64,000 bases of DNA from Shinella sumterensis (GCF_004514425.2 NZ_MYFN02000019.1:1-64000), one strand, 5' to 3'. Positions 34,361-42,903 are shown, numbered from the stretch's first letter. Notes: a model not told the origin generated them from the sequence alone. Numbers and translations are program-made.

Positions 34361-34999
34361 TTATTTCAGGCCCCGAAGGGCGAAATCGATCAGGTCTTCC
34401 GGCTTGCCGATACGGGTTTCGGCAAGGCATTTGGCAACAAGCTGCGGATGACAGAGGAGGATTGTTGCCGACATGAAATTCTCGGCGGCAAGTGCTGCAT
34501 TCTGTTCGCGGAACTCTTCGGCGGCGATGCCCTCGGCGATCACACGTTCGATAACGATGCGGATCCGTTCAATATGTTCCTCGATGACGGGCCAGTTCTC
34601 TTCCATGGCGACGACGACCATTTCATGGACCTTCTTGTCGGCCAGCATGGTCTCGGCGGTGATCTTGAACTGGGCAAGGATGAAATCCCTCAGCCGCACG
34701 CAGGCGCTGTCTTTGCGCGCGGCAATTTCCACGGCAACCTGCTGGCTGGCGGCGAGCATCCGGCGGCAGAGTGCTTGGTGGATATCGGCCTTGGAGGAGA
34801 AAAAACGGTAGATATTTGCCGGCGACATGCCGAGATCGCGGGCAATGTCGGCGACATTCGTTTTCGTATAACCGTAATGCTTGAACAGCCGCTCGGCCGC
34901 ATCAAGGATGCGGGTGATATTTTCTCGGCGGACTTCGTCGAAGCTGGTGGTCGTATCCATGGCAGTGACGGCTTTCGAGTGACGTGTGACGAATTTCAT
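34361..34999 (-). CDS. TetR family regulator of the RND pump
   Basis: A repressor of about 212 residues with a classic TetR helix-turn-helix ([20 protein letters not shown], then [20 protein letters not shown]) and a C-terminal TetR_C domain of the AcrR-like group (ALRRxE-type segments, FALRGLK ending). ATGs at 34997-34999 (MKFVTRH) and 34958-34960 (MDTTTSF) are both possible. It is the first gene of the efflux operon. A dyad just upstream (35001-35022) overlaps the likely promoter, suggesting autorepression that also limits pump expression until a drug or other ligand binds. Confidence 0.9.
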   Translation of the reverse strand: MKFVTRHSKAVTAMDTTTSFDEVRRENITRILDAAERLFKHYGYTKTNVADIARDLGMSPANIYRFFSSKADIHQALCRRMLAASQQVAVEIAARKDSACVRLRDFILAQFKITAETMLADKKVHEMVVVAMEENWPVIEEHIERIRIVIERVIAEGIAAEEFREQNAALAAENFMSATILLCHPQLVAKCLAETRIGKPEDLIDFALRGLK

Positions 35000-35000
35000 T

Positions 35001-35022
35001 TTTCGTTAGTCGTAAAACGAAA
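35001..35022. promoter_or_regulatory. Candidate TetR operator TTTCGTT-N8-AACGAAA
   Basis: TTTCGTT (35001-35007) and AACGAAA (35016-35022) are perfect 7-bp inverted arms separated by 8 bp, immediately upstream of the TetR start. Position and symmetry suit an autorepressing TetR dimer. No second copy was noticed in front of the adaptor gene, which fits a single promoter for all three genes. Confidence 0.55.
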
Positions 35023-35164
35023 GCCAGCATCTGTCAACCATTTGCAGGCTTGATGGGCGATCGGTGGCTGGGAAATCGTAACCGGCGCAGCATTCGCCTC
35101 AGCGGCTGACACCCGGCGGTGGCGGTGGCGAGAGCTCTGTCATTGGTGTGTGTGTTACGCTTCG

Positions 35165-35374
35165 AAGAGCTTCTTCAATCTTCTAAAGCGAGAACGTATA
35201 CGTCGCAGGGTCTATCGTTCACGCGATGAAGCACGTCAGGACGTGTTCGACTACATCGAAATGTTCTACAACCCGAAACGCAAGCACGTCAGAAACGGGA
35301 TACTGTCGCCCGTCTCGTTTGAGAAGCAGCAGAGAATCTAACCCGAGGGTGTCTACGAAACTCGGGGCTATTCA
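35165..35374 (+). mobile_element. IS3-family right-end fragment (second copy)
   Basis: The last 57 or so codons of OrfB (SFFNLLKRERIRRRVYRSRD, then VRNGILSPVSFEKQQRI) and the right end ACTCGGGGCTATTCA are present. They match the element at 20600-21650 with several substitutions (VYRS for GYRS, VSFEKQQRI for VEFERQQKI). Everything left of AGAGCTTCTTC (about 35165) is missing. Confidence 0.8.
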
Positions 35375-35641
35375 TTCGCCAACCAGCGACATCCCGGAGC
35401 TGACCTGCGTTCCAGAAGCAGTGATCAAGGCTTTGATCTCTTTTGCACAAGCCACGGTTCAGGACGCACCCGTGTTCAGGCTTCGCGAGAAGAAGCCTGA
35501 CTAATGATCAATCAGTCAGCTGTCATCCTTGAGGGGTGGGCTACAAGATCGTTCACGGAACCGGGGTGCGTCGCCCAATGCGGGTCCTAGCGCTGGACCT
35601 CCCAGGTCACTGCCCCTCTCCGGCAAGTGTGAGGCGCAATG
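35375..35641. other. Region between the IS3 fragment and tetR, with a possible C-terminal remnant
   Basis: In the plus-strand frame that enters from the IS3 end, the reading SDIPELTCVPEAVIKALISF followed by AQATVQDAPVFRLREKKPD ends at 35504. It has the look of a genuine protein C-terminus cut by the transposon, but I do not recognise the family. The remaining 140 bp show nothing convincing. Confidence 0.3.
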
Positions 35642-36202
35642 TCATTCACCATTCCCGCGAATTGTTTTTTCGCCAATCCATGCCCGGGTCTCGGACAAGA
35701 GTTCGCCCGACAGCGCGGGGTCATCGATCGACCGCGAGAGGATGAGGGCGCCGACCATCGCGGACCAGCTACCAATTGCCGCCCGGCGCCGCTTGGCAGG
35801 GTCGGCACCTGGCATGACATCGGTGAGCGTGTTGATCTGCAAGGCGAGGACCTGTGCCATGGACGCGCGTGCTTCCGGGGCCTGCTGCCGCATGAACCCC
35901 GCAAGGGCAGCCATTGGGCAGCCCAGGTCCGGATGCTCACGATGCAGTTCGGAGAGGTAGGTGTCGATCCAGACGCCAAGATCGTCGATCACTGATTGGC
36001 TGCCGACGGCGTGAGCGATGGCTTGGGCGACCAGATCGTCCTTTGACTGGAAATGTCCATAAAAGCCACCATGGGTCATGCCGGCCGCTTTCATCACTTC
36101 GGCGACACTGACCGCATCGAAACCCTTTTCCCGAAACAGCCGCGCTGCCGCGGTTAAAATGCGGTCTCGGTTTTGCGCCTTCTGTTCCTGACTCACTTTC
36201 AT
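35642..36202 (-). CDS. TetR family regulator
   Basis: A 186-residue repressor. The helix-turn-helix is NRDRILTAAARLFREKGFDA, then VAEVMKAAGMTHGGFYGHFQ, the NemR/AcuR-type sequence, and the C-terminal domain has a conserved GCPMAALAGF (Cys near residue 95) found in electrophile-responsive relatives. The ATG at 36200-36202 is preferred to the longer frame from 36358, which crosses the operator region. It is divergent from an SDR-OYE-oxidoreductase-hydrolase gene set, so it is probably their repressor, relieved by quinones, aldehydes or other electrophiles. The cysteine-based sensing is inferred from relatives. Confidence 0.88.
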   Translation of the reverse strand: MKVSQEQKAQNRDRILTAAARLFREKGFDAVSVAEVMKAAGMTHGGFYGHFQSKDDLVAQAIAHAVGSQSVIDDLGVWIDTYLSELHREHPDLGCPMAALAGFMRQQAPEARASMAQVLALQINTLTDVMPGADPAKRRRAAIGSWSAMVGALILSRSIDDPALSGELLSETRAWIGEKTIRGNGE

Positions 36203-36235
36203 CTCGCCTGGTCTCCGCTCGCTATTGACATTTTG

Positions 36236-36278
36236 ATGATGGCTATCATATTTATGATCAATGATGACAATCATCATT
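36236..36278. promoter_or_regulatory. Dyad operators in the TetR-SDR divergent region
   Basis: AATGATGA-CAA-TCATCATT (36260-36278) is an inverted repeat with perfect 8-bp arms. ATGAT-GGCT-ATCAT (36236-36249) is a shorter related dyad. Both lie between the divergent TetR (start 36202) and SDR (start 36312). The shared ATGAT/ATCAT half-sites suggest two TetR dimers. Confidence 0.6.
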
Positions 36279-36311
36279 AATATAGTTTCAATGCCACGAA
36301 AGGGCAATGCC

Positions 36312-37100
36312 ATGACCGACAAGCCAACCGTCCTTATTACCGGCGCCTCCACTGGCATCGGCGCCGCCTACGCCGAGCGCTTCGCGCGCCGTGGTCATGA
36401 TCTGGTGCTGGTCGCCCGTAACACGGCGCGGATGGAGACGCTGGCCGATCGCCTGCGGCGCGACACCGGCGTGACGATCGACATCGTGGCGGCCGATCTC
36501 GTCAATCCGGCAGAGCGCGCAGCGGTTGAGGCGCGACTGCGCGATGACGCGCGGATCGGCATTCTCATCAACAATGCCGGTGCGAGCCTGGCGGGCAACT
36601 TCCTCGAACAAGCCGCTGACGATATCGACAGGCTGGTGGCGCTCAACACGACGGCTCTCGTGCGTCTTGCCCGCGCCATCGCCCCCCGCCTTGCGCAAGC
36701 AGGTGAAGGCGCGATCGTGAATATTGGCTCCGTGGTCGGCCTCGCGCCGGAATTCGGCATGCCGGTCTATGGCGCGACCAAAGCCTTCGTGCTGCATCTC
36801 TCCCAGGCGTTGAACCTCCAGCTCGCTTCCCAGGGCGTCTATGTCCAGGCTGTTCTTCCGGCAGCGACCCGCACCGAGATCTGGGGCCATGCGGGCGTCG
36901 ATGTCGACACTCTTTCAGGCGTGATGGAGGTGGACGATCTGGTGGACGCGGCGTTGGTCGGTTTCGACCGCCGCGAGTCCGTCACCATGCCGCCACTTCA
37001 TGATGGGGAACAATGGACCGCTTTCGAGACCGCACGTCAGGCCATGATCCCCGGTTTCGCGCAGTCCCGGCCCGCCGAGCGCTATCTGGCGAGCGCGTGA
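36312..37100 (+). CDS. Short-chain dehydrogenase/reductase
   Basis: This 262-residue classical SDR has the NAD(P) motif TGASTGIGAAYAERF at the N-terminus, NNAGASLAGNF in strand 4, the catalytic Ser in IVNIGSVVG and the YxxxK pair in PVYGATKAFVLHLSQAL. The family oxidises or reduces alcohols and ketones. The ATG at 36312 follows GGGCAATGCC and gives the usual short N-terminus; the frame from 36261 begins inside the operator. It is the first gene of the rightward set with an OYE, a quinone oxidoreductase and a hydrolase, all small-molecule redox enzymes. Substrate unknown. Confidence 0.87.
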   Translation: MTDKPTVLITGASTGIGAAYAERFARRGHDLVLVARNTARMETLADRLRRDTGVTIDIVAADLVNPAERAAVEARLRDDARIGILINNAGASLAGNFLEQAADDIDRLVALNTTALVRLARAIAPRLAQAGEGAIVNIGSVVGLAPEFGMPVYGATKAFVLHLSQALNLQLASQGVYVQAVLPAATRTEIWGHAGVDVDTLSGVMEVDDLVDAALVGFDRRESVTMPPLHDGEQWTAFETARQAMIPGFAQSRPAERYLASA

Positions 37101-37154
37101 GAAGCCACAGAATTACGCAAACGCATTCAACGCATTCGAACGGAAACTGAGAAA

Positions 37155-38249
37155 ATGACTGATACCGATCTGTTTAGCCCTTACGACCTTGGCGGGCTCG
37201 TGCTTGCGAACCGCATCGTCATGGCGCCCTTGACCCGCAACCGCGCAGGTGCGGGCCTCGTGCCGAGCCGATTTGCGGCGGAGTATTATGCACAGCGTGC
37301 GAGCGCCGGCCTCATCATCACCGAGGCGACACAGGTTTCAGAACAGGCCCAGGGCTATCAGGACACGCCCGGTCTCTATACGCCAGAGCAGATCGCCGGC
37401 TGGCGCAAGGTGACCGACGCGGTCCATGCCAAGGGTGGTCGCATCTTCGTGCAACTCTGGCACGTCGGCCGTGTCAGTCATGTCGATCTTCATGACGGAG
37501 AGGCCCCGGTCGCGCCGTCGGCGATCCGTGCCGAGACCAAGACGTTCGTGAACAATGGTTTCGCCGATGTATCCGAGCCGCGCGCGCTCGAAGCGGAAGA
37601 GATCCCCGGCATCGTCGAGGATTTCCGCAAGGCTGCGGCCAATGCGATCGCGGCCGGTTTCGACGGGGTCGAGGTCCATGGCGCGAATGGCTATCTGCTC
37701 GACCAGTTCCTGCGCGAGACCGCGAATGTCCGCACGGACGCTTATGGTGGTTCGATCGAGAACCGAGCCCGGCTGTTGATTGAGGTCACGGCCGCCGTGG
37801 CGAGCGAGATCGGTGCGCAGCGTACGGGCGTTCGCCTCTCGCCGGTGTCGCCCGCAGGTGGCTCCGTGCTGTCGGGCAATGAGCAAGCCCAATACGGCTA
37901 CGTCGTGGAATCGCTGGACCGCCTCGGCATCGCCTATATCCACGTCGTCGAGGGCGCGACCGGCGGACCGCGCGATGCGGCACCTTTCGATTTCGACGCA
38001 CTGCGTCAGCGCTTCCGCAACACCTATATCGCCAACAACGGCTATGATCTTGATCTTGCCAAGTCGCGCCTCAGCGAGGGCAAGGCCGACCTGTTCGCCT
38101 TCGGCCACCACTTCATCGCCAATCCCGATCTGGTCGATCGGTTCAAAAGCGGTGTGCCGCTCGCCCAGCTCAATCCGGCCACGCTCTACGGCGGCGGCGC
38201 GCAGGGCTACACCGATTATCCCGCCGCGATCGTTTCAGCCGACGCCTGA
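37155..38249 (+). CDS. Old yellow enzyme family alkene reductase (NemA/XenB type)
   Basis: This 364-residue FMN enzyme starts with LFSPYDLGGLVLANRIVMAP LTRNRA and contains IFVQLWHVGRVSHVD, GVEVHGANGYLLDQFLRETA, TDAYGGSIENRARLL and the FMN-phosphate loop FAFGHHFIANPDLV. It reduces activated C=C bonds, nitro groups or nitrate esters with NADPH. The length is normal. It lies 54 bp after the SDR gene and 16 bp before the quinone oxidoreductase gene. The TetR upstream resembles the NemR group that controls NemA in enterobacteria, which supports an electrophile-detoxification role. Confidence 0.92.
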   Translation: MTDTDLFSPYDLGGLVLANRIVMAPLTRNRAGAGLVPSRFAAEYYAQRASAGLIITEATQVSEQAQGYQDTPGLYTPEQIAGWRKVTDAVHAKGGRIFVQLWHVGRVSHVDLHDGEAPVAPSAIRAETKTFVNNGFADVSEPRALEAEEIPGIVEDFRKAAANAIAAGFDGVEVHGANGYLLDQFLRETANVRTDAYGGSIENRARLLIEVTAAVASEIGAQRTGVRLSPVSPAGGSVLSGNEQAQYGYVVESLDRLGIAYIHVVEGATGGPRDAAPFDFDALRQRFRNTYIANNGYDLDLAKSRLSEGKADLFAFGHHFIANPDLVDRFKSGVPLAQLNPATLYGGGAQGYTDYPAAIVSADA

Positions 38250-38265
38250 ACTGGAGGAGAGCATC

Positions 38266-39267
38266 ATGAAGGCCTTCATCCTCGACCGCTACGGCAAGAA
38301 ACAACAGTTGCGACTGGGCGACATGCCCGAACCCGTGGCAGGTCCCGACGACGTGCTGGTCGAGGTCGCCGCGGCAGGGCTCAACCCAATCGATTCCAAG
38401 ATCCGGGACGGCGCGTTCAAGCCGGTGCTGCCCTACAAGACGCCGCTCGTGCTTGGGCACGATCTGGCGGGCACCGTGATCAGCGTCGGCGCAAATGTGC
38501 GGCGCTTCAAAATCGGCGACGCCGTCTATGCCCGCCCCCGTGACGGACGGATCGGCACCTTTGCCGAACGGATCGTCGTCAACGAGAGCGATCTGGCGCT
38601 CAAGCCGGACAATATCTCGATGGCCGAGGCCGCATCGATCCCGCTGATCGGGCTGACTGTCTGGCAGGCACTGGTCGAACGCGCGCAGATCAAACCAGGA
38701 CAGAAGGTCCTGATCCACGCCGGATCGGGCGGTGTCGGCACATTCGCCATCCAGCTCGCCAAACATCTCGGCGCGACGGTCGCGACGACGACGAGTGCCG
38801 CCAACATTCCGATGGTGAAGGAGCTGGGGGCCGATGTCGTCATCGACTATCGCAGCCAGAACTTCGAGGAAGAGCTGTCGGGCTACGACCTTGTCCTCCA
38901 CACGCTCGATGCCACGACGCTGGAAAAATCGCTGAAGGTGCTGAAGCCCGGCGGCAAGCTCATCTCGATCTCCGGCGCTCCCGATCCCGCTTTCGCGCGC
39001 GCCCAGGGCTTGAACGTGGTGCTTCGGCTCGTGCTGCGCCTGCTCAGCGCCGGCATCCGGCGCAAGGCAAAGCGCGCGGGCGTCGACTATTCCTTTCTCT
39101 TCATGCACGCCGACGGCGAGCAGCTAGGCCGGATCACGAAGCTGATCGAAGATGGCGTCATCCGTCCGGTGGTCGATCGCACATTCCCGTTCGAGAAGTT
39201 GAACGATGCGTTCGCCTATGTCGATACCGGTCGCGCCAAAGGGAAGGTCGTCGTCACACTGAAGTGA
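38266..39267 (+). CDS. NADP-dependent quinone oxidoreductase (MDR superfamily)
   Basis: This 333-residue medium-chain reductase without the structural zinc loop has an N-terminal GroES-like part (MPEPVAGPDDVLVEVAAAGL, then HDLAGTVISVGANVRRFKIG) and a Rossmann domain with the motif HAGSGGVGTFAIQLAKHLGA. It reduces quinones or enones with NADPH. The open frame begins at 37780 inside the OYE gene in another frame; the true ATG at 38266 has GGAGGAGAGC upstream. It is 16 bp after the OYE stop, so the two are co-transcribed and probably act on the same class of unsaturated carbonyls. Confidence 0.9.
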   Translation: MKAFILDRYGKKQQLRLGDMPEPVAGPDDVLVEVAAAGLNPIDSKIRDGAFKPVLPYKTPLVLGHDLAGTVISVGANVRRFKIGDAVYARPRDGRIGTFAERIVVNESDLALKPDNISMAEAASIPLIGLTVWQALVERAQIKPGQKVLIHAGSGGVGTFAIQLAKHLGATVATTTSAANIPMVKELGADVVIDYRSQNFEEELSGYDLVLHTLDATTLEKSLKVLKPGGKLISISGAPDPAFARAQGLNVVLRLVLRLLSAGIRRKAKRAGVDYSFLFMHADGEQLGRITKLIEDGVIRPVVDRTFPFEKLNDAFAYVDTGRAKGKVVVTLK

Positions 39268-39295
39268 CGCCATACCCAAGAACAAGGATTCCATC

Positions 39296-40147
39296 ATGAC
39301 CACCCACACGCGCAACGCAGACTGGAAGACGGCGCCCACCCACCACGTTGAGGCTGCCGGTACGCGCTTCGCCTATCGTCGTCTCGGGCCTGACGGCGGC
39401 GTGCCGGTGGTCCTCCTCAACCATTGGGGCGCGAACCTCGACAATTTCGATCCTCCGATCGTCGAGGGCCTGGCTGTCGATCGAGCGGTCTATGCCATCG
39501 ATTATCGCGGCATCGGCGCGTCCGGCGGCACAGCCCCTCTGAGCATCGCCGAAATGGCGAGCGACACCATCGCAACGATCCACGCGCTCGGACTGACATC
39601 GATCGATCTGATCGGCTTCTCGCTCGGTGGCTTCGTCGCCCAGCAGATCTTGTTCGACGCACCCGATCTTGTCCGCCGCGTCATCCTCGCCGGCACGGGT
39701 CCGGCGGGTGGAACCGGAATCGAACGGGTCGGCTTGGTGTCGTGGCCGCTCATCATCAAAGGCCTGCTGACCTTCCGCGACCCCAAATTCTATCTCTTCT
39801 TCACGTCAAGCGCGGCGGGCAAGCGGGCGGCCAAGACCTTCCTCGCCCGATTGAAAGCGCGCGCGGAGGATCGCGACAAGGCGGTCTCGCTGAAAGTTTT
39901 TCTGCGACAGTTGAAGGCTATCAAGGCCTGGGGCCAGCAGGCGCCGCAGCCGCTGGAGACCATCGCCAAGCCCGTCCTTGTAGCGAACGGCGATCATGAC
40001 ATCATGGTGCCGAGTGAAAACTCAGCCGAGCTGGCCCATCGCATCCAAGGCGCCGAGCTCGTCTTCTACCCCGACGCAGGCCATGGCGGCATCTTCCAGT
40101 ATCACGACGCCTTTTTGACGAAAGCCAAGGCTTTCCTGACCGTCTGA
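39296..40147 (+). CDS. Alpha/beta hydrolase
   Basis: This 283-residue alpha/beta-hydrolase-fold enzyme has the nucleophile elbow GFSLGGF (catalytic Ser), an oxyanion region LLNHWGANLDN, the acid residue in VANGDHDIMVP and the catalytic His in YPDAGHGGIFQ. The family includes esterases, lactonases and haloperoxidases. It follows the quinone oxidoreductase gene by 28 bp in the same direction, so it is probably the last intact gene of the TetR-controlled set. A partial copy of its 5' region appears just downstream at about 40262-40340. The substrate is unknown. Confidence 0.88.
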   Translation: MTTHTRNADWKTAPTHHVEAAGTRFAYRRLGPDGGVPVVLLNHWGANLDNFDPPIVEGLAVDRAVYAIDYRGIGASGGTAPLSIAEMASDTIATIHALGLTSIDLIGFSLGGFVAQQILFDAPDLVRRVILAGTGPAGGTGIERVGLVSWPLIIKGLLTFRDPKFYLFFTSSAAGKRAAKTFLARLKARAEDRDKAVSLKVFLRQLKAIKAWGQQAPQPLETIAKPVLVANGDHDIMVPSENSAELAHRIQGAELVFYPDAGHGGIFQYHDAFLTKAKAFLTV

Positions 40148-40177
40148 TTGCCACCCCCGCACCGACAAGGATTTGCG

Positions 40178-40336
40178 ATGGACTACATGACATTCGGCTG
40201 TACGGGCCTTCAACTTTCGAGACTGGCGCTGGGGAGCGGCAATTTTGGCACTGGTTATCCGCAGCGCAGACTGGAGGGCGACGCCCAACCCCACGTCGAG
40301 GCTACCGGTGCGCGGTTCTCCGACTTTCCGGCCTAG
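40178..40336 (+). pseudogene. Aldo/keto reductase start fused to a remnant of the hydrolase 5' end
   Basis: The short frame begins with a plausible ribosome site and MDYMTFGCTGLQLSRLALGS, the N-terminus of an aldo/keto reductase (about 28 residues). From about 40262 the DNA instead matches the beginning of the preceding alpha/beta hydrolase gene (CGCAGACTGGA...CACGT/CGAGGCT, compare 39320-39370) in another frame, then stops at 40334-40336. The gene is thus a recombination scar with nothing functional left. Confidence 0.6.
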
Positions 40337-40451
40337 CGCCTTTCGTCGGGCGGCCGGACGCCAACCCGGCCGATTGCTCTCCACAGACCGATATTCTGCC
40401 GATCACTGTGTACTATAGTGTGCCGCCGTAAGCACGCATACCGTCGGTCGG

Positions 40452-40751
40452 TTACAGGGCGTACGGCACAACCGTGAACATGTGCATGACGGGCGGTGCG
40501 GCCAGAAAGGGCGCGGTGAGCAGGCGATTGGCCGCCATGTGCGGCGATGCGCGGTGCGCCTGAAGCGCGGCATCATCCTCGTAGATTTCAACGAGCGTGT
40601 AGCTGTCGGCTAGGGTGGTCGACTTGAACAGTTCGTACAGGCGGTTGCCCGGTTCGTTTGCACGCACCGCAGCCGCCTGAACGGCGAAGGCGCATTCGAA
40701 TGCTGCACCGCTGTCAGGCGTGACTGCGAGTTCGACCATCAATCCAATCAT
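40452..40751 (-). CDS. Antibiotic biosynthesis monooxygenase (ABM) domain protein
   Basis: A 99-residue ferredoxin-like dimeric alpha-beta barrel protein: MIGLMVELAVTPDSGAAFEC, then ANEPGNRLYELFKSTTLADS and YTLVEIYEDDAALQAHRASP. The pattern Y-x-L-x-E-x-Y-x-D-x-x-A-x-x-x-H is typical of ABM/YgiN-type quinol monooxygenases, which oxidise quinols without a metal or flavin. The ATG at 40749-40751 is chosen; the longer frame to 40817 overlaps the upstream gene. The 4-bp relation to the isochorismatase-like gene exists only for that longer frame. It is the last gene of a leftward unit with isochorismatase-like, GST and SDR genes. Confidence 0.82.
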   Translation of the reverse strand: MIGLMVELAVTPDSGAAFECAFAVQAAAVRANEPGNRLYELFKSTTLADSYTLVEIYEDDAALQAHRASPHMAANRLLTAPFLAAPPVMHMFTVVPYAL

Positions 40752-40813
40752 CGTATCGCCTCCGAAGCCCTGATAAACCAAGGCCCGACCCTGAAAGGCC
40801 GGGCTGTGGTATT

Positions 40814-41410
40814 TCACTCATGCGACACGAACTCCTGGGCGGTGATCGCGTTGGCGTAGAAAGGTGTGATCTCGGCCACGAAGTCGTCCTGCTGCTTGCG
40901 GGTATATCCGGCTGAGGCGTCGTAGATGACGTTGGTGTGGTAGCCGAGGTCATGGGCATTGCGCATCGAAGACTCGACGCACTGGCGTAGCGAGAAGCCG
41001 GCGAGGTAGATATCGAAGATGCCGTTGTTGCGCAGGTAGCCGTCGAGCGTGGTTCCGACGAAGACGCTGCTACCGCCGGCGCGCGCGCGGACGACATGCT
41101 CGCCTTCCGCCGGTTCGAAGCCAGGGAAGAAATCAGCCTGCTCGCCCAGGAAAGACCCGTAGTCGCGCATCATCTTGCGCAGGCCATATTTTGCTTCGCC
41201 CAGCACCTTGAAGGTCGGCTCGAACTTCAGCGCCGCGTGGATCACGTGCATGCCGCGACGGCGGGCCTCTTCGAGGATGATCTTCGAATTGGCAATGGCG
41301 GTGTCGACCTGCTCCCGGTCCTGAAACGCCGGATAGATGCCGCCGGTCGGGGAGAGCCAGTCGTTGACATATTCGATCAGGATCAGCGCACTCTTGGATG
41401 GGTCGGTCAT
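40814..41410 (-). CDS. Isochorismatase-fold hydrolase with altered catalytic triad
   Basis: A 198-residue cysteine hydrolase fold protein. The nucleophile Cys lies in GFSLRQCVESSMRNAHDLGY, as in the family. However, the usual Asp of the vIDxQNDF motif reads Glu here (ILIEYVNDW), and the usual Lys before the S/T-AF motif reads Arg (VVRARAGGSSVF). Both changes keep charge, so the enzyme may still work or may have become a binding protein. Relatives hydrolyse isochorismate, nicotinamide or N-carbamoyl compounds. It sits 28 bp from the GST gene on the same strand, in the presumed detoxification unit. Confidence 0.82.
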   Translation of the reverse strand: MTDPSKSALILIEYVNDWLSPTGGIYPAFQDREQVDTAIANSKIILEEARRRGMHVIHAALKFEPTFKVLGEAKYGLRKMMRDYGSFLGEQADFFPGFEPAEGEHVVRARAGGSSVFVGTTLDGYLRNNGIFDIYLAGFSLRQCVESSMRNAHDLGYHTNVIYDASAGYTRKQQDDFVAEITPFYANAITAQEFVSHE

Positions 41411-41438
41411 GCTGTAAATCCTTGGATGATGGTCAGGG

Positions 41439-42113
41439 TCAGGCGACGATCATCGCGCCTTGCCGGCGCAGATGGTCGCGAAACAGGTCGGGATAGCTGT
41501 CGATCACGGCGTTCTTGACGCTGGATCGCTCGGCAAGTGCCCCGCGCCACGCCGTCACACGTGGCAGGCCAGCAAAGATCGGGTCCGCCACTTCCGGATC
41601 GATGATCCCGAAATAGCGAAACAGCGGTGCGTAGACCGCATCGACGAGACCAAATTCCGCCCCGGCGAAATACGGACCGTCGCCCAGTTCGGCCTCGATC
41701 TTGCTTAGCCGATCACGGAAGGCAGCGCGCTTGGCGTCGGCGGTCGCCATGTCCTTGGCGTGGAGGAACTGCCAGCCCTCGGCAAAGGTCTGGGTGGCGA
41801 ATTCGATCCAGGCGCGATGCCGGGCACGCAGCAATGCATCGTCGGGATACATCGCAGCGCCGCCTTGTGTCTCGTTCAGATATTCGCAGATAACAACGCT
41901 TTCGAAGAGGATTGCCTCCTCACCGTGCGGCTGGCGCACCTTCAGCACCGGCACCTTGCCGGTCGGCGACAAGGCCAGGAACCAGTCGGGCTTGGCCGAT
42001 AGATCGACGTTGACCCGGTTGAACGGAACGCCTTTTTCCAGAAGTACGATCGCGGCACGCTGGACGAACGGGCACAGCGGATGGCTGATGAGAGTAAGAT
42101 CGGTGTCGGTCAT
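41439..42113 (-). CDS. Glutathione S-transferase family protein
   Basis: This 224-residue GST has an N-terminal thioredoxin fold starting LISHPLCPFVQRAAIVLLEK (catalytic Cys in CPF, omega/DHAR-like), the cis-Pro GSH-binding segment LSPTGKVPVLKV and ES in LFESVVICEYL, then an all-helical C-terminal domain (DAVYAPLFRYFGI). It would use glutathione to conjugate or reduce electrophiles or quinones. The open frame extends to 42317, but the ATG at 42111-42113 gives the family N-terminus. It lies between the isochorismatase-like gene and an SDR gene, all leftward. Confidence 0.9.
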   Translation of the reverse strand: MTDTDLTLISHPLCPFVQRAAIVLLEKGVPFNRVNVDLSAKPDWFLALSPTGKVPVLKVRQPHGEEAILFESVVICEYLNETQGGAAMYPDDALLRARHRAWIEFATQTFAEGWQFLHAKDMATADAKRAAFRDRLSKIEAELGDGPYFAGAEFGLVDAVYAPLFRYFGIIDPEVADPIFAGLPRVTAWRGALAERSSVKNAVIDSYPDLFRDHLRRQGAMIVA

Positions 42114-42144
42114 GACGGTTTCCCCGATGGAGCCGGATGCAGCA

Positions 42145-42903
42145 TCAGAGCGACTGACCACCCGAGACATCGAAGGTCGTACCGTTGGCCCAACCCATGT
42201 CGTCGGACAGGATCGCTGCGACCGCGCCGCCGATGTCGTCGGGCTGACCGACGCGGCCCAGTGCGATCTTGCTCGCGACGAAGGCATGAGCTTGTTCATC
42301 ATCGCGGACCCTACCACCGCCGAAATCGGTGGCGATGGCGCCGGGCGCGATGGCGTTAACGCGGATCTGCCGCGCGCCGAGTTCCAGCGCCATGAACCGG
42401 GTCAGCGTCTCGAGCCCCGCTTTGGCTGCCGCATAAAGACCGAAGGTGGCCATCGACGTGCGCGTGAAGCCCGTAGAGACATTAAGGATGCGTCCGCCAT
42501 CAGCGATGATCGGTAGCAATGCCTGCGTCAGGAACACCGGTCCGCGCAGGTGCATGTTAATCATCATGTCGAACTGTTCCTCGCTGGCGTCAGCGACCTG
42601 CACGTGGACGACCGCACCGGCGTTGTTGACCAGATAATCGAACCGGTCGCTGTCGAAGCGGCTTCGGAGCGTCTCAGCGAAGGATGCGGCGAAGGCCGGA
42701 AAGCTTGCTACCTTGGTGACGTCGAGCTCGAGCATCGCCGCGGTTCCGCCCAGCGCCTCGATCTCGCTTACCAGCGCATCGGCTTCCGCCGCGCCCTGGC
42801 GATAGGTGCCCACGATGCCGACGCCGCGACGGGCGAGGTGCAGCGCCATGCTGCGACCGAGGCCGCGGCTAGCGCCGGTAATGAGTGCGATCTTCTGAGA
42901 CAT
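42145..42903 (-). CDS. Short-chain dehydrogenase/reductase
   Basis: A 252-residue classical SDR: TGASRGLGRSMALHLARRGV (cofactor loop), NNAGAVVHVQVAD, ILNVSTGFTR with the catalytic Ser, YAAAKAGLETLTRFMALELG with Tyr and Lys, and the usual C-terminal DVSGGQSL. Basic residues after the glycine motif (ARRG, TYRQG) suit NADPH. It is the first gene of the leftward unit and is divergent from the AraC regulator, with 170 bp between starts. The ATG at 42901-42903 is preferred to the frame start at 42942. Substrate unknown. Confidence 0.88.
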   Translation of the reverse strand: MSQKIALITGASRGLGRSMALHLARRGVGIVGTYRQGAAEADALVSEIEALGGTAAMLELDVTKVASFPAFAASFAETLRSRFDSDRFDYLVNNAGAVVHVQVADASEEQFDMMINMHLRGPVFLTQALLPIIADGGRILNVSTGFTRTSMATFGLYAAAKAGLETLTRFMALELGARQIRVNAIAPGAIATDFGGGRVRDDEQAHAFVASKIALGRVGQPDDIGGAVAAILSDDMGWANGTTFDVSGGQSL

